Counted from the first letter of the stretch, positions 17,600 to 26,690 are shown. The stretch is 64,000 nucleotides of DNA from Curtobacterium sp. Leaf261 (GCF_001422205.1 NZ_LMMJ01000004.1:82510-146509); one strand, 5' to 3'. Notes: a model not told the origin generated them from the letters alone. Numbers and translations are program-made.

Positions 17600-17663
17600 C
17601 GTGGTTCTCCTTTTTTCGTTGTTTCCTGCGCCGATGCAGGAGGCTTCGTGTCGGTGGTCGTGG

Positions 17664-18785
17664 CTACGCGTCGTCGCGCAGGGTGGAGGTGTCGATGACG
17701 TAGCGGAATCGCACGTCGCCCTCGACCATCGCGTCGAACGCGTCGTTGACGCCGGAGGCGGGGATGACCTGCACATCGGGGGCTATGCCGTGCTCGGCAC
17801 AGAAGTCCAGCACCTCCTGTGTCTCGGCCAGGGTGCCGATGAGTGAACCGCTCAGCGACAGACGCTTGAGCGACACCGCACCGAAGTCGATGCCGCCCTC
17901 GTGGATCGGCTCGAGCATGCCGACGGAGTGCAGTCGGCCGTCGTGCCGGAGCAAGGACAGGTAGGGGTTCATGTCGAACGCCGTCGGGATGGTCGACAGG
18001 ACGAAGTCGAGAGTTCCCTCGGCCGCTGCGACGGCGTCGTCGTCGGTCATGACGATCGCGTCGGTGGCGCCGAGCTGCTTCGCCAGTTCGGCCTTTTCGG
18101 GCGTGGTGGTGAGCGCGACCACCTCGGCGCCGCGGGCGACGGCGATCTGCAGTCCGATGTGGCCGAGCCCGCCGATGCCGGCGACGCCGACCTTCTGGCC
18201 GGCGCCGACGTCGAAGTGCTTCAGCGGTGCCCAGGTCGTCACTCCCGAGCAGAGGATCGGGGCGGCCTGCTCGCTGCTGATCGACTCGGGGATGCGCAGC
18301 ACGAAGTGCTCGTTCACGATGATCTGGTCGGAGTACCCGCCGAAGGTGACCTCGCCGGTGTCGGGGTCCTTCGCGTTGTAGGTGAAGACCGCCGGGGGCT
18401 GCTGGTACTGCTCCTCGTCGACGCCGCGCTGATCGTCGCTGCCCCAGTACACGAGGCAGCCGACTCCGACGCGGTCACCGACGGCGAACCCCGTCACGGA
18501 GTCGCCGATCTCGGCGACGATGCCGACGATCTCGTGACCGGGCATGCAGGGGAAGTTCGTCGCGAGCGGGCCGTCGAACTCGTCGCGGGCCTGGTGGACG
18601 TCGGAGTGGCACACGCCGCAGTGCGTGATGTCGATCAGGACGTCCTCGGCACCGACCGGCGGCCGGTCGAACTCGAGGGGCGCGAGGGGGGTGGTGGCGT
18701 TGGGTGTGGCGTAGCCGATGTTCGTGGGCAGGGGGCCTCCAAGGTGTCGGGGCGAGCTGTGCCCCGGACGGTAGACCCCGCGCAC
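17664..18785 (-). CDS. NAD(P)-dependent alcohol dehydrogenase lacking the structural-zinc cysteines
   Basis: Cinnamyl-alcohol-dehydrogenase/YahK type: catalytic zinc in THCGVCHSDVH and MPGHE, cofactor site GIGGLGHIGLQ. Where family members carry the Cys-rich structural zinc lobe, this one reads GCLVYWGSDDQRGVDEEQ, so that zinc is probably absent. Homology starts at NIGYATPNATTPLAP. The only good ribosome site, GGAGG at 18736-18740, is four bases from a CTG (18731), so a CTG start or a mutated ATG is possible; GTG 18785 is the formal start. Confidence 0.8.
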   Translation of the reverse strand: MRGVYRPGHSSPRHLGGPLPTNIGYATPNATTPLAPLEFDRPPVGAEDVLIDITHCGVCHSDVHQARDEFDGPLATNFPCMPGHEIVGIVAEIGDSVTGFAVGDRVGVGCLVYWGSDDQRGVDEEQYQQPPAVFTYNAKDPDTGEVTFGGYSDQIIVNEHFVLRIPESISSEQAAPILCSGVTTWAPLKHFDVGAGQKVGVAGIGGLGHIGLQIAVARGAEVVALTTTPEKAELAKQLGATDAIVMTDDDAVAAAEGTLDFVLSTIPTAFDMNPYLSLLRHDGRLHSVGMLEPIHEGGIDFGAVSLKRLSLSGSLIGTLAETQEVLDFCAEHGIAPDVQVIPASGVNDAFDAMVEGDVRFRYVIDTSTLRDDA

Positions 18786-18883
18786 AGGCCTGACCCGCTT
18801 CAGTGCGCGAAGCGGATGACCGGTGCCTCGGCGGGGGACAGCTCTGAGGAACCTTTGCGGAGGCGCTGCCTACCATCGCCGCC

Positions 18884-19948
18884 ATGAGCGATCCACGAGC
18901 CCACCGGCCGATCAGCTACGACGACGGCGTCGAGACGTTGCTGCCCGACGAGGAGGCGATCATCGAGCAGACCATCGTCACCATGCAGCGCACCATGGAG
19001 AAGACGTTCGAGGTCACCCGGCACGGCCACAGCGGCACGCACTCGAAGAGCCACGGCGTCGTGACCGGTCGGCTCGAGGTCGCCTCCGATCTGCCCCCCG
19101 AGCTTGCGCAGGGGATGTTCGCCGGGCCCAGCAACTACGAGGTCGTCGTCCGTTACGCCAGCGAACCCGGGGGCATCGATCCGGACCAGGCGAAGCGGGC
19201 TCGGGGCCTGGCACTGAAGGTGCTGGACGTCCAAGGTGACAAGCTGCGTCCGGGATGGACCAGTCAGGACTTCCTGTTCAACACGTGGCCGATCATCCCG
19301 CAGGGCGACGCGAAGGTGTACCTGGACGCGATCACGGCGCGCTACGAGCATCACGGCAACCACGCCGCGACCGTGGCCGCGACGAGCCTGAAACACCCGG
19401 CGCCGAAGGGGCTCACCTTCGACCGGACTCCCGCGATCGACGTCATGGCGCACAGCTACTACTCGCAAGGTGCCTTCCGGTTCGGTGACCACGTCGCCAA
19501 GTTCGCCATGATCCCGGTCGCAGCCGCACAGCTGGCCCTGGGGGACCACGAGGTGAGCAGGAACGACCCACCGAGCGTGTTGTCGGAGTGGGTGCAGGAG
19601 TACTTCAGCCGTCAGGAGGCGCGGTACGAGTTGCGGGTGCAGCTCAACGTCGACCTCGGTTCGATGCCCGTCGAGGACGCGTCCGTCGAGTGGGACGAGC
19701 AGCTCAGCCCCTACCGCACGGTCGCGACGGTCACCCTGCCGCCGCAGGCGTCCTTCAGCCCCGAGCGCCGGGTGTTCGCCGAAGACGTCATGTCGTGGCG
19801 CCCCTGGTTCGGACTGACCGCGTTCCGTCCTCTGGGCTCGATCAACCGGGTCCGCCGCGCGGGCTACGAGCGCCTCGGCGCCTGGCGCCACGAGAAGAAC
19901 GCTCGGACCGAGGTAGAACCGCTGACCCTCGCCGACGTCCCCAACTGA
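18884..19948 (+). CDS. Catalase-family heme protein, copy 1
   Basis: 354 aa, the short catalase-like family without the C-terminal domains of classical catalases. His53 in GTHSKSHGVVTG is the distal His; SQDFLFNTWPI corresponds to the catalase core; near the C-terminus LGSINRVRRAGYERL supplies the R-x-x-x-Tyr proximal heme ligand. Peroxide or organic peroxide breakdown is likely. TACCAT seven bases before the ATG, with no close ribosome site, suggests a leaderless transcript. A paralog follows. Confidence 0.85.
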   Translation: MSDPRAHRPISYDDGVETLLPDEEAIIEQTIVTMQRTMEKTFEVTRHGHSGTHSKSHGVVTGRLEVASDLPPELAQGMFAGPSNYEVVVRYASEPGGIDPDQAKRARGLALKVLDVQGDKLRPGWTSQDFLFNTWPIIPQGDAKVYLDAITARYEHHGNHAATVAATSLKHPAPKGLTFDRTPAIDVMAHSYYSQGAFRFGDHVAKFAMIPVAAAQLALGDHEVSRNDPPSVLSEWVQEYFSRQEARYELRVQLNVDLGSMPVEDASVEWDEQLSPYRTVATVTLPPQASFSPERRVFAEDVMSWRPWFGLTAFRPLGSINRVRRAGYERLGAWRHEKNARTEVEPLTLADVPN

Positions 19949-20009
19949 CGACCGCACCCGCCTGGTCCCCGCAGAGAACGACTGCCCAACGAGATCGAAG
20001 GAGATCCCC

Positions 20010-21098
20010 TTGCAGTACCTGAAGTACACCCCCGACGTCGAACAGATCCAGCCCGGAGAGGATGAGGACATCGCCGCTGTCCGTGAGATCTTCGGGGAGG
20101 TCCGCTCCCTGGCGTTCGAGAAGCACCGCCACGGCCTCCGGGACGCGCACGCGAAGAGCCACGGAGTGCTCCGCGGCACGCTCGTCGTAGCCGACGACCT
20201 GCCCGAGGAGCTGGCCCAGGGGCTCTTCTCGACGGGTGGCGAGCACCCGGTCGTCATCCGGTTCTCCACCGCGCCCGGTGACATCGTCTCCGACGGCATC
20301 GGTGCCGCGTTCGGCATGGCGATCAAGGTCCTCGACGTCGACGGGGAGAAGGTCCTCCCCGGCGACCCTCAACCGCGCACCCAGGACTTCCTGCTGGTCA
20401 ACCACCCCACGATCTCGTCAGGCGACGTCCACACGTACCGCCGCGACCAGGCGGTCCTGCTCGCGACGTCGAAAGCACCCGAAGGGGTGCAGCTGGCAGC
20501 GACCACCGTCCTGCGCGGTGCCGCGGACGCCCTCCGCAAGGTCGGCATCGACAAGACAGGCGGCCCCGCCGGACAGGCGAAGCCCCATGTCCATCTCCTC
20601 GGTGAGACGTACTACTCCCAGGGCGTCCTCCGCTACGGCGACCACATCGCGAAGGTGGCTGCCGTCCCGGTGTCCTCGCGCCTGCGCGCTGTCACCGGCC
20701 AGCACGTATCGATTAGGGAGCCATCCGCGTATCGCGACCTCACCAGCGAGTTCTTCGGCGAACAGGGCGCGGTCTGGGAGCTCCGGACTCAACTCGGCAC
20801 GAACCTTGACCAGACGCCGGTCGAGGACGCGTCCGTCGAGTGGCCCGAGAACGCGACGCCGTATCGGACGGTGGCCACGATCACCGTCGAGGCCCAGGAC
20901 ACGTACTCACCCAAGCGACGGGTCTTCGCCGACGACGAGCTCTCGTTCAATCCCTGGCACTGCCTGGTCGAGCATCAGCCCCTCGGATCGATCCAACGGG
21001 TCCGTCGCCCTGTGTACGCCGACTCGGTCGGGGATCGCGGTCACCTCAACGCACGGGCACCCCGAGAACCCGAGACCATCCAAGAGCTCCCTAAGTGA
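20010..21098 (+). CDS. Catalase-family heme protein, copy 2
   Basis: 362 aa from a TTG at 20010 preceded by AAGGAG. Distal His47 lies in DAHAKSHGVLRG, the core has RTQDFLLVNHPT and TYYSQGVLRYGDHIAKVA, the proximal Tyr is in GSIQRVRRPVYADS. It lacks the nearly 40-residue larger domains of true catalases. Shared blocks with copy 1 (YYSQGxxRxGDHxAK, PVEDASVEW) show tandem duplication, but divergence is large, so functions may differ. A palindrome copy follows the stop. Confidence 0.85.
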   Translation: MQYLKYTPDVEQIQPGEDEDIAAVREIFGEVRSLAFEKHRHGLRDAHAKSHGVLRGTLVVADDLPEELAQGLFSTGGEHPVVIRFSTAPGDIVSDGIGAAFGMAIKVLDVDGEKVLPGDPQPRTQDFLLVNHPTISSGDVHTYRRDQAVLLATSKAPEGVQLAATTVLRGAADALRKVGIDKTGGPAGQAKPHVHLLGETYYSQGVLRYGDHIAKVAAVPVSSRLRAVTGQHVSIREPSAYRDLTSEFFGEQGAVWELRTQLGTNLDQTPVEDASVEWPENATPYRTVATITVEAQDTYSPKRRVFADDELSFNPWHCLVEHQPLGSIQRVRRPVYADSVGDRGHLNARAPREPETIQELPK

Positions 21099-21121
21099 TA
21101 CCGGTCAAGTATTCCCAGCGT

Positions 21122-21149
21122 GTCCCAATAGTCGATCGCTCACTGGGCT
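21122..21149. repeat. Dispersed palindrome copy (degenerate)
   Basis: GTCCCAATAGTCGATCG then CTCACTGGGC, 25 bases after the second catalase-like gene. Confidence 0.65.
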
Positions 21150-21202
21150 TCTCGCTTGCAGCGCAGTTGTGAGGTGTTCGTTGGCTGCCTACCGTGGTGG
21201 AC

Positions 21203-21475
21203 ATGAGCTTTCTTCTGACTCGTCCGCTAGTTGCCGCGCCGGAGGGTCAGGCTGTGTTCTTCCCCGCTTCCTACAACTATGCATGGGCCGCAGTCGTCGT
21301 CGCTGTTGTTGCCGGTGTGATCTGGATGATCGTGACGGTCATTCGCTCGCCTCTGACGGGACTCGCTAAGGCTTTGTGGATCGCCGTGGCGATTGCCTTG
21401 CCCCTTGTCGGAGTGATTGCCTGGTTCGTTCTCGGACGAGATGCCCGACGGTCAGGCGCCGGCTCCGTAAGCTGA
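21203..21475 (+). CDS. PLDc_N-type small membrane protein
   Basis: 90 aa, two helices (YAWAAVVVAVVAGVIWMIV and LWIAVAIALPLVGVIAWFVL) followed by GRDARR, the layout of the cardiolipin-synthase N-terminal domain found alone in many actinobacteria. TACCGT lies seven bases before the ATG at 21203 (leaderless pattern). Confidence 0.7.
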   Translation: MSFLLTRPLVAAPEGQAVFFPASYNYAWAAVVVAVVAGVIWMIVTVIRSPLTGLAKALWIAVAIALPLVGVIAWFVLGRDARRSGAGSVS

Positions 21476-21502
21476 CCAAGTCAATCGTGCTCGACCGATG
21501 GC

Positions 21503-21535
21503 TGTCCCGATAGACGATCGGTCAGCGGTCGGGTC
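21503..21535. repeat. Dispersed palindrome copy
   Basis: GTCCCGATAGACGATCGG then TCAGCGGTCGGGTC, between the PLDc_N and GNAT genes. Confidence 0.7.
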
Positions 21536-21569
21536 AGAAGCTCGCCCCTCGTCGTGCGAGGATCGGCGC

Positions 21570-22055
21570 ATGATCTTGACGAGCAGCACAGTCGTTCTGG
21601 AGCCCATCACGCCGGCCCTTGCCCGGCGCATCGCTGCTCGTGAGGAGCGACCCGGTGACCGGTGGCATGCCGAGTACCCGTTCCTCGACGAGATCGATCC
21701 CCTCAAGTCGTTGGCTGCATTGGCGGCCCCTGACCCGGACTTCACGATGTACGTCGTCCGACGGGCGTCGGACGGGATGGCGGTCGGAGGCTTCGGGTTC
21801 TTCGGTCCTCCGGACGCCGACGGTCGAGTCGAGTTCGGGTACGGGCTGGTTCCATCGGCTCGCGGCGCGGGCCTGGCGACGTCGGCTGTCCTGCTGGCGC
21901 TCGGACATGCTGGTCTGCGCGGGGCGACGATCGCAGCAGCGGACACGGAAGCGGACAACGCCGCGTCCCGTCGCGTCCTCTTCAAGAGCGGCCTCCAAGA
22001 AGTGGGACGAAGCGGCTCCCTCGTTCTCTACGAACGAGTCCTGACTGCCCGATAG
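21570..22055 (+). CDS. GNAT-family N-acetyltransferase
   Basis: 161 aa. Acetyl-CoA-binding motif A is GLVPSARGAGLATSAV and the RimJ-like ending ASRRVLFKSGLQEVGRSGS follows. FTMYVVRRASDGMAVGGFGF is beta-strand 4. Target unknown. The stop TAG is contributed by a palindrome copy at 22047-22072. Confidence 0.85.
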   Translation: MILTSSTVVLEPITPALARRIAAREERPGDRWHAEYPFLDEIDPLKSLAALAAPDPDFTMYVVRRASDGMAVGGFGFFGPPDADGRVEFGYGLVPSARGAGLATSAVLLALGHAGLRGATIAAADTEADNAASRRVLFKSGLQEVGRSGSLVLYERVLTAR

Positions 22056-22072
22056 GCGATGGTCTACCGGGC
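22047..22072. repeat. Dispersed palindrome copy, stop of GNAT gene
   Basis: GCCCGATAG / CTACCGGGC arms around GCGATGGT; supplies TAG 22053-22055. The outer arms changed from GTCCC/GGGAC to GCCCG/CGGGC on both sides, keeping pairing. Confidence 0.75.
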
Positions 22073-22156
22073 GCACCGCTACGACCGCAGATCGCGCAAC
22101 TGCTTCCCCGACGCATTCCCGTTGCATCTGGTGCGCTTATAGTCCGTGATCTGCTC

Positions 22157-22303
22157 ATGGTCGCCGACGTGATCGACTTCGCATCGCCACCGGTCGAGGG
22201 CGCCTTCGCATTGCTCGATCATCAAGCAGCCCAATACGGCGCTCGAGCCGTCCCGCTGAAGATCAGCTATCGAAACGCGACTGAGAGCAGGTTCGCGAGG
22301 TAG
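22157..22303 (+). CDS. Possible 48-aa small protein
   Basis: MVADVIDFASPPVEGAFALL, then DHQAAQYGARAVPLKISYRN, with TATAGT about 13 bases upstream. No ribosome site and no homolog recognised; listed only because composition looks protein-like. Confidence 0.25.
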   Translation: MVADVIDFASPPVEGAFALLDHQAAQYGARAVPLKISYRNATESRFAR

Positions 22304-22386
22304 AACGACCAGCAGTCGTGGTGAGCTGACCGGGGTTTAGGCCACCAGGCAGCCGTCCGCGCCAAGGTCGCATTCGATGCTGGGTG

Positions 22387-22525
22387 CGGGAAGTCGGCTC
22401 TTCGGCGGCCTCGGGGACAGCGCCCACCCCGAAGGGTGGACGCTTCGCGATGACGATCCGGATCAGGATCTGATGCCACCACTTGGGCGGGAACCACCCT
22501 GCCCCACAACAAGAGTGGTCTACCT
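22387..22525. ncRNA. Structured repeat element, copy 1
   Basis: Copy of the two-hairpin element (others at 36603 and 54558). Hairpin 1 pairs GCGCCCACC with GGTGGACGC around CCGAAG; hairpin 2 pairs GGGCGGG with CCCTGCCC around AACCA, within an outer CCACTTG / CAAGAGTGG pairing. Blocks GGGACAGCGCCC, GATCCGGATCAGGA and GGGAACCACCC are shared by copies. No convincing gene overlaps it. Confidence 0.6.
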
Positions 22526-22846
22526 GCGGTGGCTGCGTGACCAACCGGAGAGCACGACCGTCACCGAGTGAATATTTCGTTCCTGCTTCAGGATCCGGTG
22601 CGCGACGGCAGCGGCCAGGCCGCGTCTACGACCTCCTCTCACCATCTGAACGTCCGCCGCCTCCGGGCTGCGGTCACTCGGCAAGGTACCCTCGGTTGAA
22701 CCAGGGCGCTCACGCCTCGGGGATGGTCCGTGCATACCCGCTCGGGACACGCAACGTTTGGATGATGAGCTAGCTCCGCACCGCCTCGACGCGGATGTGG
22801 TTTGCTAGCCGGAGCGGGAATTCTGCCTTGGGAAGGGCACCCGTAA

Positions 22847-22890
22847 GGGCGGGGGGTTCTTTGACCGGTTTCCTCCCGCCCGTTTATATA
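22847..22890 (+). terminator. Stem-loop followed by an AT-rich tail
   Basis: GGGCGGG (22847-22853) pairs with CCCGCCC (22875-22881), then GTTTATATATCTATTTT. The T-rich tail makes it look like a classical terminator, though the gene it would end is not identified; the 22560-23060 stretch has no convincing gene. Confidence 0.5.
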
Positions 22891-23066
22891 TCTATTTTAA
22901 TATTTCAGATCGAACCGATCAAGGCAACCGGCCGTAGACCACTGCAGGCGCTAGGCTTCCAACACCGGCGTACATAAGCCGTGCCATGCCGTGCCGTGCC
23001 GTGGATGCAAGGCCATCCCCTTGCGCTACTCGCGAGCTAAGCCGCTGATAGACGGCTGCGCTCGGG

Positions 23067-23564
23067 TCAGAACACTTTCGAGAAGCAGACCGAGGTCGGA
23101 CGTGTCGCGTATCGCCCCCACGGCGCGATCTGTTGGTAACCGTGCCTCTGGAAGAACCGGACCGTGTCTGACAGCGACGAGGAGGTCTCAACGACGGTGG
23201 CGCTCCCGCTGCGCTCGACGGCGGCCCGCTCGAGCGCGCCAAGGAGGACCCCACCGGCGCCGCTTCCACGAGCATCGAACCGGACGTAGAAGCGATAGAT
23301 CTCGAACACCCCCTCGTCGGCGACGACGAGTGCGCCACACCCGATGGCGGTGCCGAACTGGTCGCCGACCATCAGATGTACCACCAGATCGTCCGGGACG
23401 TTGTGCGGATCGATCGGAACCCGTTCCGTCCCGAGCTGAGCTCGTTCGAGGCGAGCAAGCGCCCTCAGGCGCACAGCAGCCTCGTCGTCGAAGCGCTCCT
23501 CCCAGACGTGCAGGGCGCCGACGGTCCGCGACGTCGGCCCTGCGGTTCGCTGTTCCGTGTTCAT
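23067..23564 (-). CDS. GNAT-family N-acetyltransferase
   Basis: 165 aa from the ATG at 23564. GVFEIYRFYVRFDARGSGAG, then VLLGALERAA, gives the acetyl-CoA motif; the end RFFQRHGYQQIAPWGRYA is the usual C-terminal strand pair. Substrate unknown. Direction and isolation give no operon clue. Confidence 0.8.
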   Translation of the reverse strand: MNTEQRTAGPTSRTVGALHVWEERFDDEAAVRLRALARLERAQLGTERVPIDPHNVPDDLVVHLMVGDQFGTAIGCGALVVADEGVFEIYRFYVRFDARGSGAGGVLLGALERAAVERSGSATVVETSSSLSDTVRFFQRHGYQQIAPWGRYATRPTSVCFSKVF

Positions 23565-23798
23565 GAACAAGACACCCCATTCCCGCTACTGGATCGAGAT
23601 TGCGTCGATGTGAATGCGTCCGCCGAGTAGCTCGAACTGCTACTCAAGACTTCGTCGTTGTGTTTTGTCCGTTTTTTGGGGGACATGACTGCTGCTCGGT
23701 CACCCCAGTCCGGGGCGGCACTGACGCTGCATTGCCCTACAATTCTGTCCCGGATGTTCGTCAATAATCCTTCCGGGAAGTGCGCCGACGTTGCCGTG

Positions 23799-23930
23799 TC
23801 AGCGCGTGCCGCGCGGACACGGCGGACAGGTCCGCGCGTGCTGACGCGACGGCGACATCTCGCGCACGAACGACGCAAAGGCCGTGATACCCACGACGAA
23901 CATAACGATCACTTCGATGACACATGCCAT
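23799..23930 (-). CDS. Possible small membrane protein, 43 aa
   Basis: MACVIEVIVMFVVGITAFAS, then FVREMSPSRQ. One N-terminal helix. GGAGGAGAAC lies upstream on the minus strand. The tail is Arg/Pro-rich and may run into a shadow. The remaining 23565-24140 stretch holds no other convincing gene. Confidence 0.35.
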   Translation of the reverse strand: MACVIEVIVMFVVGITAFASFVREMSPSRQHARTCPPCPRGTR

Positions 23931-24086
23931 GACTCCGCGTTCTCCTCCACGATGATCAGCAGAGCGCATTCGGTGCGACGGGGGTGCGAGGTGGGTCCCG
24001 AACGCTCCCCAGAACGGGGGACGGTGCCCGAAGCCGAACCGCCGTTACGTCCGACAGGTCCCACATCCGGGATTTCTGCGGTGCGT

Positions 24087-24105
24087 TGGCCCCAGTTCTG
24101 GACCT
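24087..24105. repeat. 19-bp repeat shared with 41686-41704
   Basis: TGGCCCCAGTTCTGGACCT occurs here and at 41686-41704, and similarity continues (GACGT..GAGCCG) for about 15 bases. Both copies lie in gene-poor sequence; perhaps the end of a lost mobile element. Confidence 0.5.
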
Positions 24106-24140
24106 CGACGTTGAGGCCGCGATGCAGTGGGATTGGTGGC

Positions 24141-24779
24141 GTGACGACGATCAACCCTGCGTCCTCGCACGAGGACACCATCTCCCGGCGTACTGCGATC
24201 ATCAGAGCTGCCATCGACATGTTCCGGAAGCACGCGTTCCACGAGGCGTCCTACGAAATGCTCGCCGCGGAGGCCCGCCTCCCACTAACCGACGTCCAGC
24301 GGCAGTTCCCGACGTGGGATGGTCTGGTGCTGGCGACCATCGACCGTTGGAACGAAGAGCGCATGGCGCCGATCCTGCCGGTCGCAGCCACCCACGGCAC
24401 GGTTCGGTTCCTTCGCGGTATCGTCACCGCGAACATTGCCGACCCGGCGCTCATGCGGATGCTGACCGCGACCGTCAACATCGCCGCGACCCCGGACCAT
24501 CCAATGGCACCGCACCTGTACGAGCGGTGGCGTCGCTTCCACCTCATGGTGCAGCACAGCCTCGAGCGCGACATCCAGACAGGCCGCGAACCCGCCACGA
24601 TGGACCCCCCGCGAGGGGCCGAGCAACTCATCGCCCTCTACGAGGGGTTGCAGCTGCAGTCCATGGTCCGCCCGGACATGGACCTGCTCGACGCCTACGA
24701 CCGTGCGATCACGCGGCTCCGGGAAGGATGGAAGCAGGCCTACATCCGACCCGTGTGGGAGATCGACCTCACCGACTGA
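24141..24779 (+). CDS. TetR/AcrR-family transcriptional regulator
   Basis: 212 aa from GTG 24141. The DNA-binding domain is RRTAIIRAAIDMFRKHAFHE with the helix-turn-helix SYEMLAAEARLPLTDVQRQF; the rest is a helical ligand domain. The upstream open frame is not protein-like. No obvious target gene is adjacent, so it may act on itself or elsewhere. Confidence 0.75.
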   Translation: MTTINPASSHEDTISRRTAIIRAAIDMFRKHAFHEASYEMLAAEARLPLTDVQRQFPTWDGLVLATIDRWNEERMAPILPVAATHGTVRFLRGIVTANIADPALMRMLTATVNIAATPDHPMAPHLYERWRRFHLMVQHSLERDIQTGREPATMDPPRGAEQLIALYEGLQLQSMVRPDMDLLDAYDRAITRLREGWKQAYIRPVWEIDLTD

Positions 24780-24951
24780 CCCCATACACGCCGTGATCGA
24801 GCTCAGCCAGTGGTCGGCACGTTCAATGTTGCTGCCGACGGCAGTGTGCTCCTGGACAAGGCGGCCGACTGCGTGTTGCCGCGTCAACGAGCGTGAGAAG
24901 CACCCTGATGGATGTCGTGCTGGTCACAGGCCCGGGCTTCAGGATGAAAAC

Positions 24952-24998
24952 CTGGCGGTGACCCTCAACCAGGAGCCCTCTGGGAGGATCACCGCCAG
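24952..24998. terminator. 15-bp stem-loop with one mismatch
   Basis: CTGGCGGTGACCCTC (24952-24966) pairs with GAGGATCACCGCCAG (24984-24998) except one C-A position, 17-base loop. It lies about 170 bases after the TetR gene. The surrounding 24780-25315 stretch holds no gene I can support. Confidence 0.4.
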
Positions 24999-25315
24999 CG
25001 GTGTCAGACCGACGGGTGTGCAGCCCAACACCTGCGCGGGGAAAGGTCACCTGCACGGAGCGATACTGTCACGGTGTCGGTCGGTCGTCATGCGACACAT
25101 GACTGCTATCCGCGAACCGCGGGTGCGCCGTCGGCCTCCGAGCGTGCGCGGCGGTGTCCTACGACGTCGCTGAGATGGTGAGTAGGGACGACGCGGTCGA
25201 GCTGTCAGTCGGCTTGGGGGCCACGCACCGCGGTTAAACGCACCGCCTTCACCCACACCGCCGCACGGATGAATCAGATGAGCCGTTCCAGTACTTGACC
25301 GGAAGCCCGTCAGCG

Positions 25316-25801
25316 CTATTCGCGGTCGATCGTGGCACGGAGTGCAGTGCCGACGTTCGTGAACGCTCGCATCAAACAGTCGAAGCTCGCCGGTGCTGCC
25401 GCGTCATTTGTCGCTGCGGTGAACGCTGCGGCGTAGACAGCGGTGATCTGTTCCAGTACCGTCCGGCCCCCGGAGCGCAACTCCAGATACGAGCTGCGGC
25501 GATCGTGCGGGTTCGGGACTCGTTGCGCCCAGTCCGCGTTCTCGAGGCGGTCGACGAGAGTGGTGATAGCACCGCTGCTGAGGCCGAGCTCGCGCCCGAT
25601 AGCGCTGGGGGTGGTGTCACCGCCGCCAGCGATGAACACCAGTGCTCGCATGTCAGAAACACCACAGCCGTACTGCTGCGCCAAGGACGCCGTCACTAAA
25701 GCGTTCGCCCGATGCATCAGCACAAACGCTCCGAGCGCTTGCGTCATCGGATCCTGCTCGGCCGCGGGTGCGGCGACATTGCGGGTGGTCAGGGTCTCCA
25801 T
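25316..25801 (-). CDS. MarR-family transcriptional regulator
   Basis: 161 aa from the ATG at 25801 with AGGAG eight bases upstream; extended starts to 25843 are possible. The winged helix reads TTPSAIGRELGLSSGAITTL, then VDRLENADWAQRVPNPHDRR, the typical recognition helix and wing. It diverges from the TasA-like/SipW operon and may control it; short related motifs (CTCGATCGTCGAA, CTTGATCATCGAG) flank the intergenic region. Confidence 0.85.
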   Translation of the reverse strand: METLTTRNVAAPAAEQDPMTQALGAFVLMHRANALVTASLAQQYGCGVSDMRALVFIAGGGDTTPSAIGRELGLSSGAITTLVDRLENADWAQRVPNPHDRRSSYLELRSGGRTVLEQITAVYAAAFTAATNDAAAPASFDCLMRAFTNVGTALRATIDRE

Positions 25802-26039
25802 GGGGACGCTCCTGTCTCGGGTCGCGCCGTCCGTGGCGCTCATGGGGTGTTTCGACGGTAGCTGAGTTTCTCGATCGTCGAACTACCCCAGTGTGGGGAG
25901 GGCCAGGCAGCGCGTGGCCCCCGGTCTGGGGCCGCATGAGGGGTGGGAAGTACCTCAACGACAGGATAGCTTGATCATCGAGCAGTCACGTTCCCGTGAT
26001 TGTCACTCATCCTGCTAATCACTCATCGAGGGAACTGCC

Positions 26040-26690
26040 ATGAATCCGCTCCGTGTCTCACCGCTCAAGCGGATTCGCGTTGCCCCTGTCGCGCTCACCG
26101 CGGGCATCTTCGCGGCAGTGCTTCTTTCACTGTCGCTGACTGGCACCCTCTCCGGGTTCGCTGCGAGCATCACTAACAGCAGCAACTCGGCTGGTAGCGG
26201 CACCGTCATCATGCAGGAGCAGAACGCCGGCGCGTCCGTGACCTGCCTCAGCACAGACGGCGGTTCGGTGTCCACAAACTCCGCGACCTGCTCAACGATC
26301 AACAAGTTCGGCGGCTCGACTACGATGACGCCAGGCAATACCGTCAACACGGCAATCACGATCAAGAACACCGGAACGGCAGCCGCGAGCACCTTCACGC
26401 TGACGCCCGGATCTTCCTGCACCCAATCGAACAACGGATCCGCGAACGGCACGGCAACGGATGTCTGCGCGAAAATGAACCTCGTCATCACTTCCGGCTC
26501 CACCACTGTGTTCTCCGGAACGCTGGCGAGCTTCGCCGGCGCCGCGGCATCGGCGTTCACGATGCCCGCCGCCCCCGCCGCCGGCGGATCCGTGCCCTTC
26601 AACTTCGCCGTCACCCTGAATTCCAGTGCCGGTAACACCTACCAGGGCCTCGCCGCGGCAGTCCCGATGACCTGGACCTTCACGAGCTGA
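26040..26690 (+). CDS. TasA/camelysin-like exported protein
   Basis: 216 aa. The N-terminal signal (VALTAGIFAAVLLSLSLTGT then LSGFAASITNSSNSAGSGTV) has the SipW-cognate form in which processing occurs just before a F-x-A-x-x-T-N motif. The body is Thr/Ser/Asn-rich, beta-structured, with four Cys that could pair. Family members form surface fibres or biofilm matrix. Followed by its likely dedicated signal peptidase. Confidence 0.75.
   Translation: MNPLRVSPLKRIRVAPVALTAGIFAAVLLSLSLTGTLSGFAASITNSSNSAGSGTVIMQEQNAGASVTCLSTDGGSVSTNSATCSTINKFGGSTTMTPGNTVNTAITIKNTGTAAASTFTLTPGSSCTQSNNGSANGTATDVCAKMNLVITSGSTTVFSGTLASFAGAAASAFTMPAAPAAGGSVPFNFAVTLNSSAGNTYQGLAAAVPMTWTFTS

Noticed and set aside
22387..22544. 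Conserved protein encoded on the minus strand of the structured repeat
   Set aside because: The three copies agree only over a short core; frames differ by indels outside it and starts are missing, whereas base pairing is kept.
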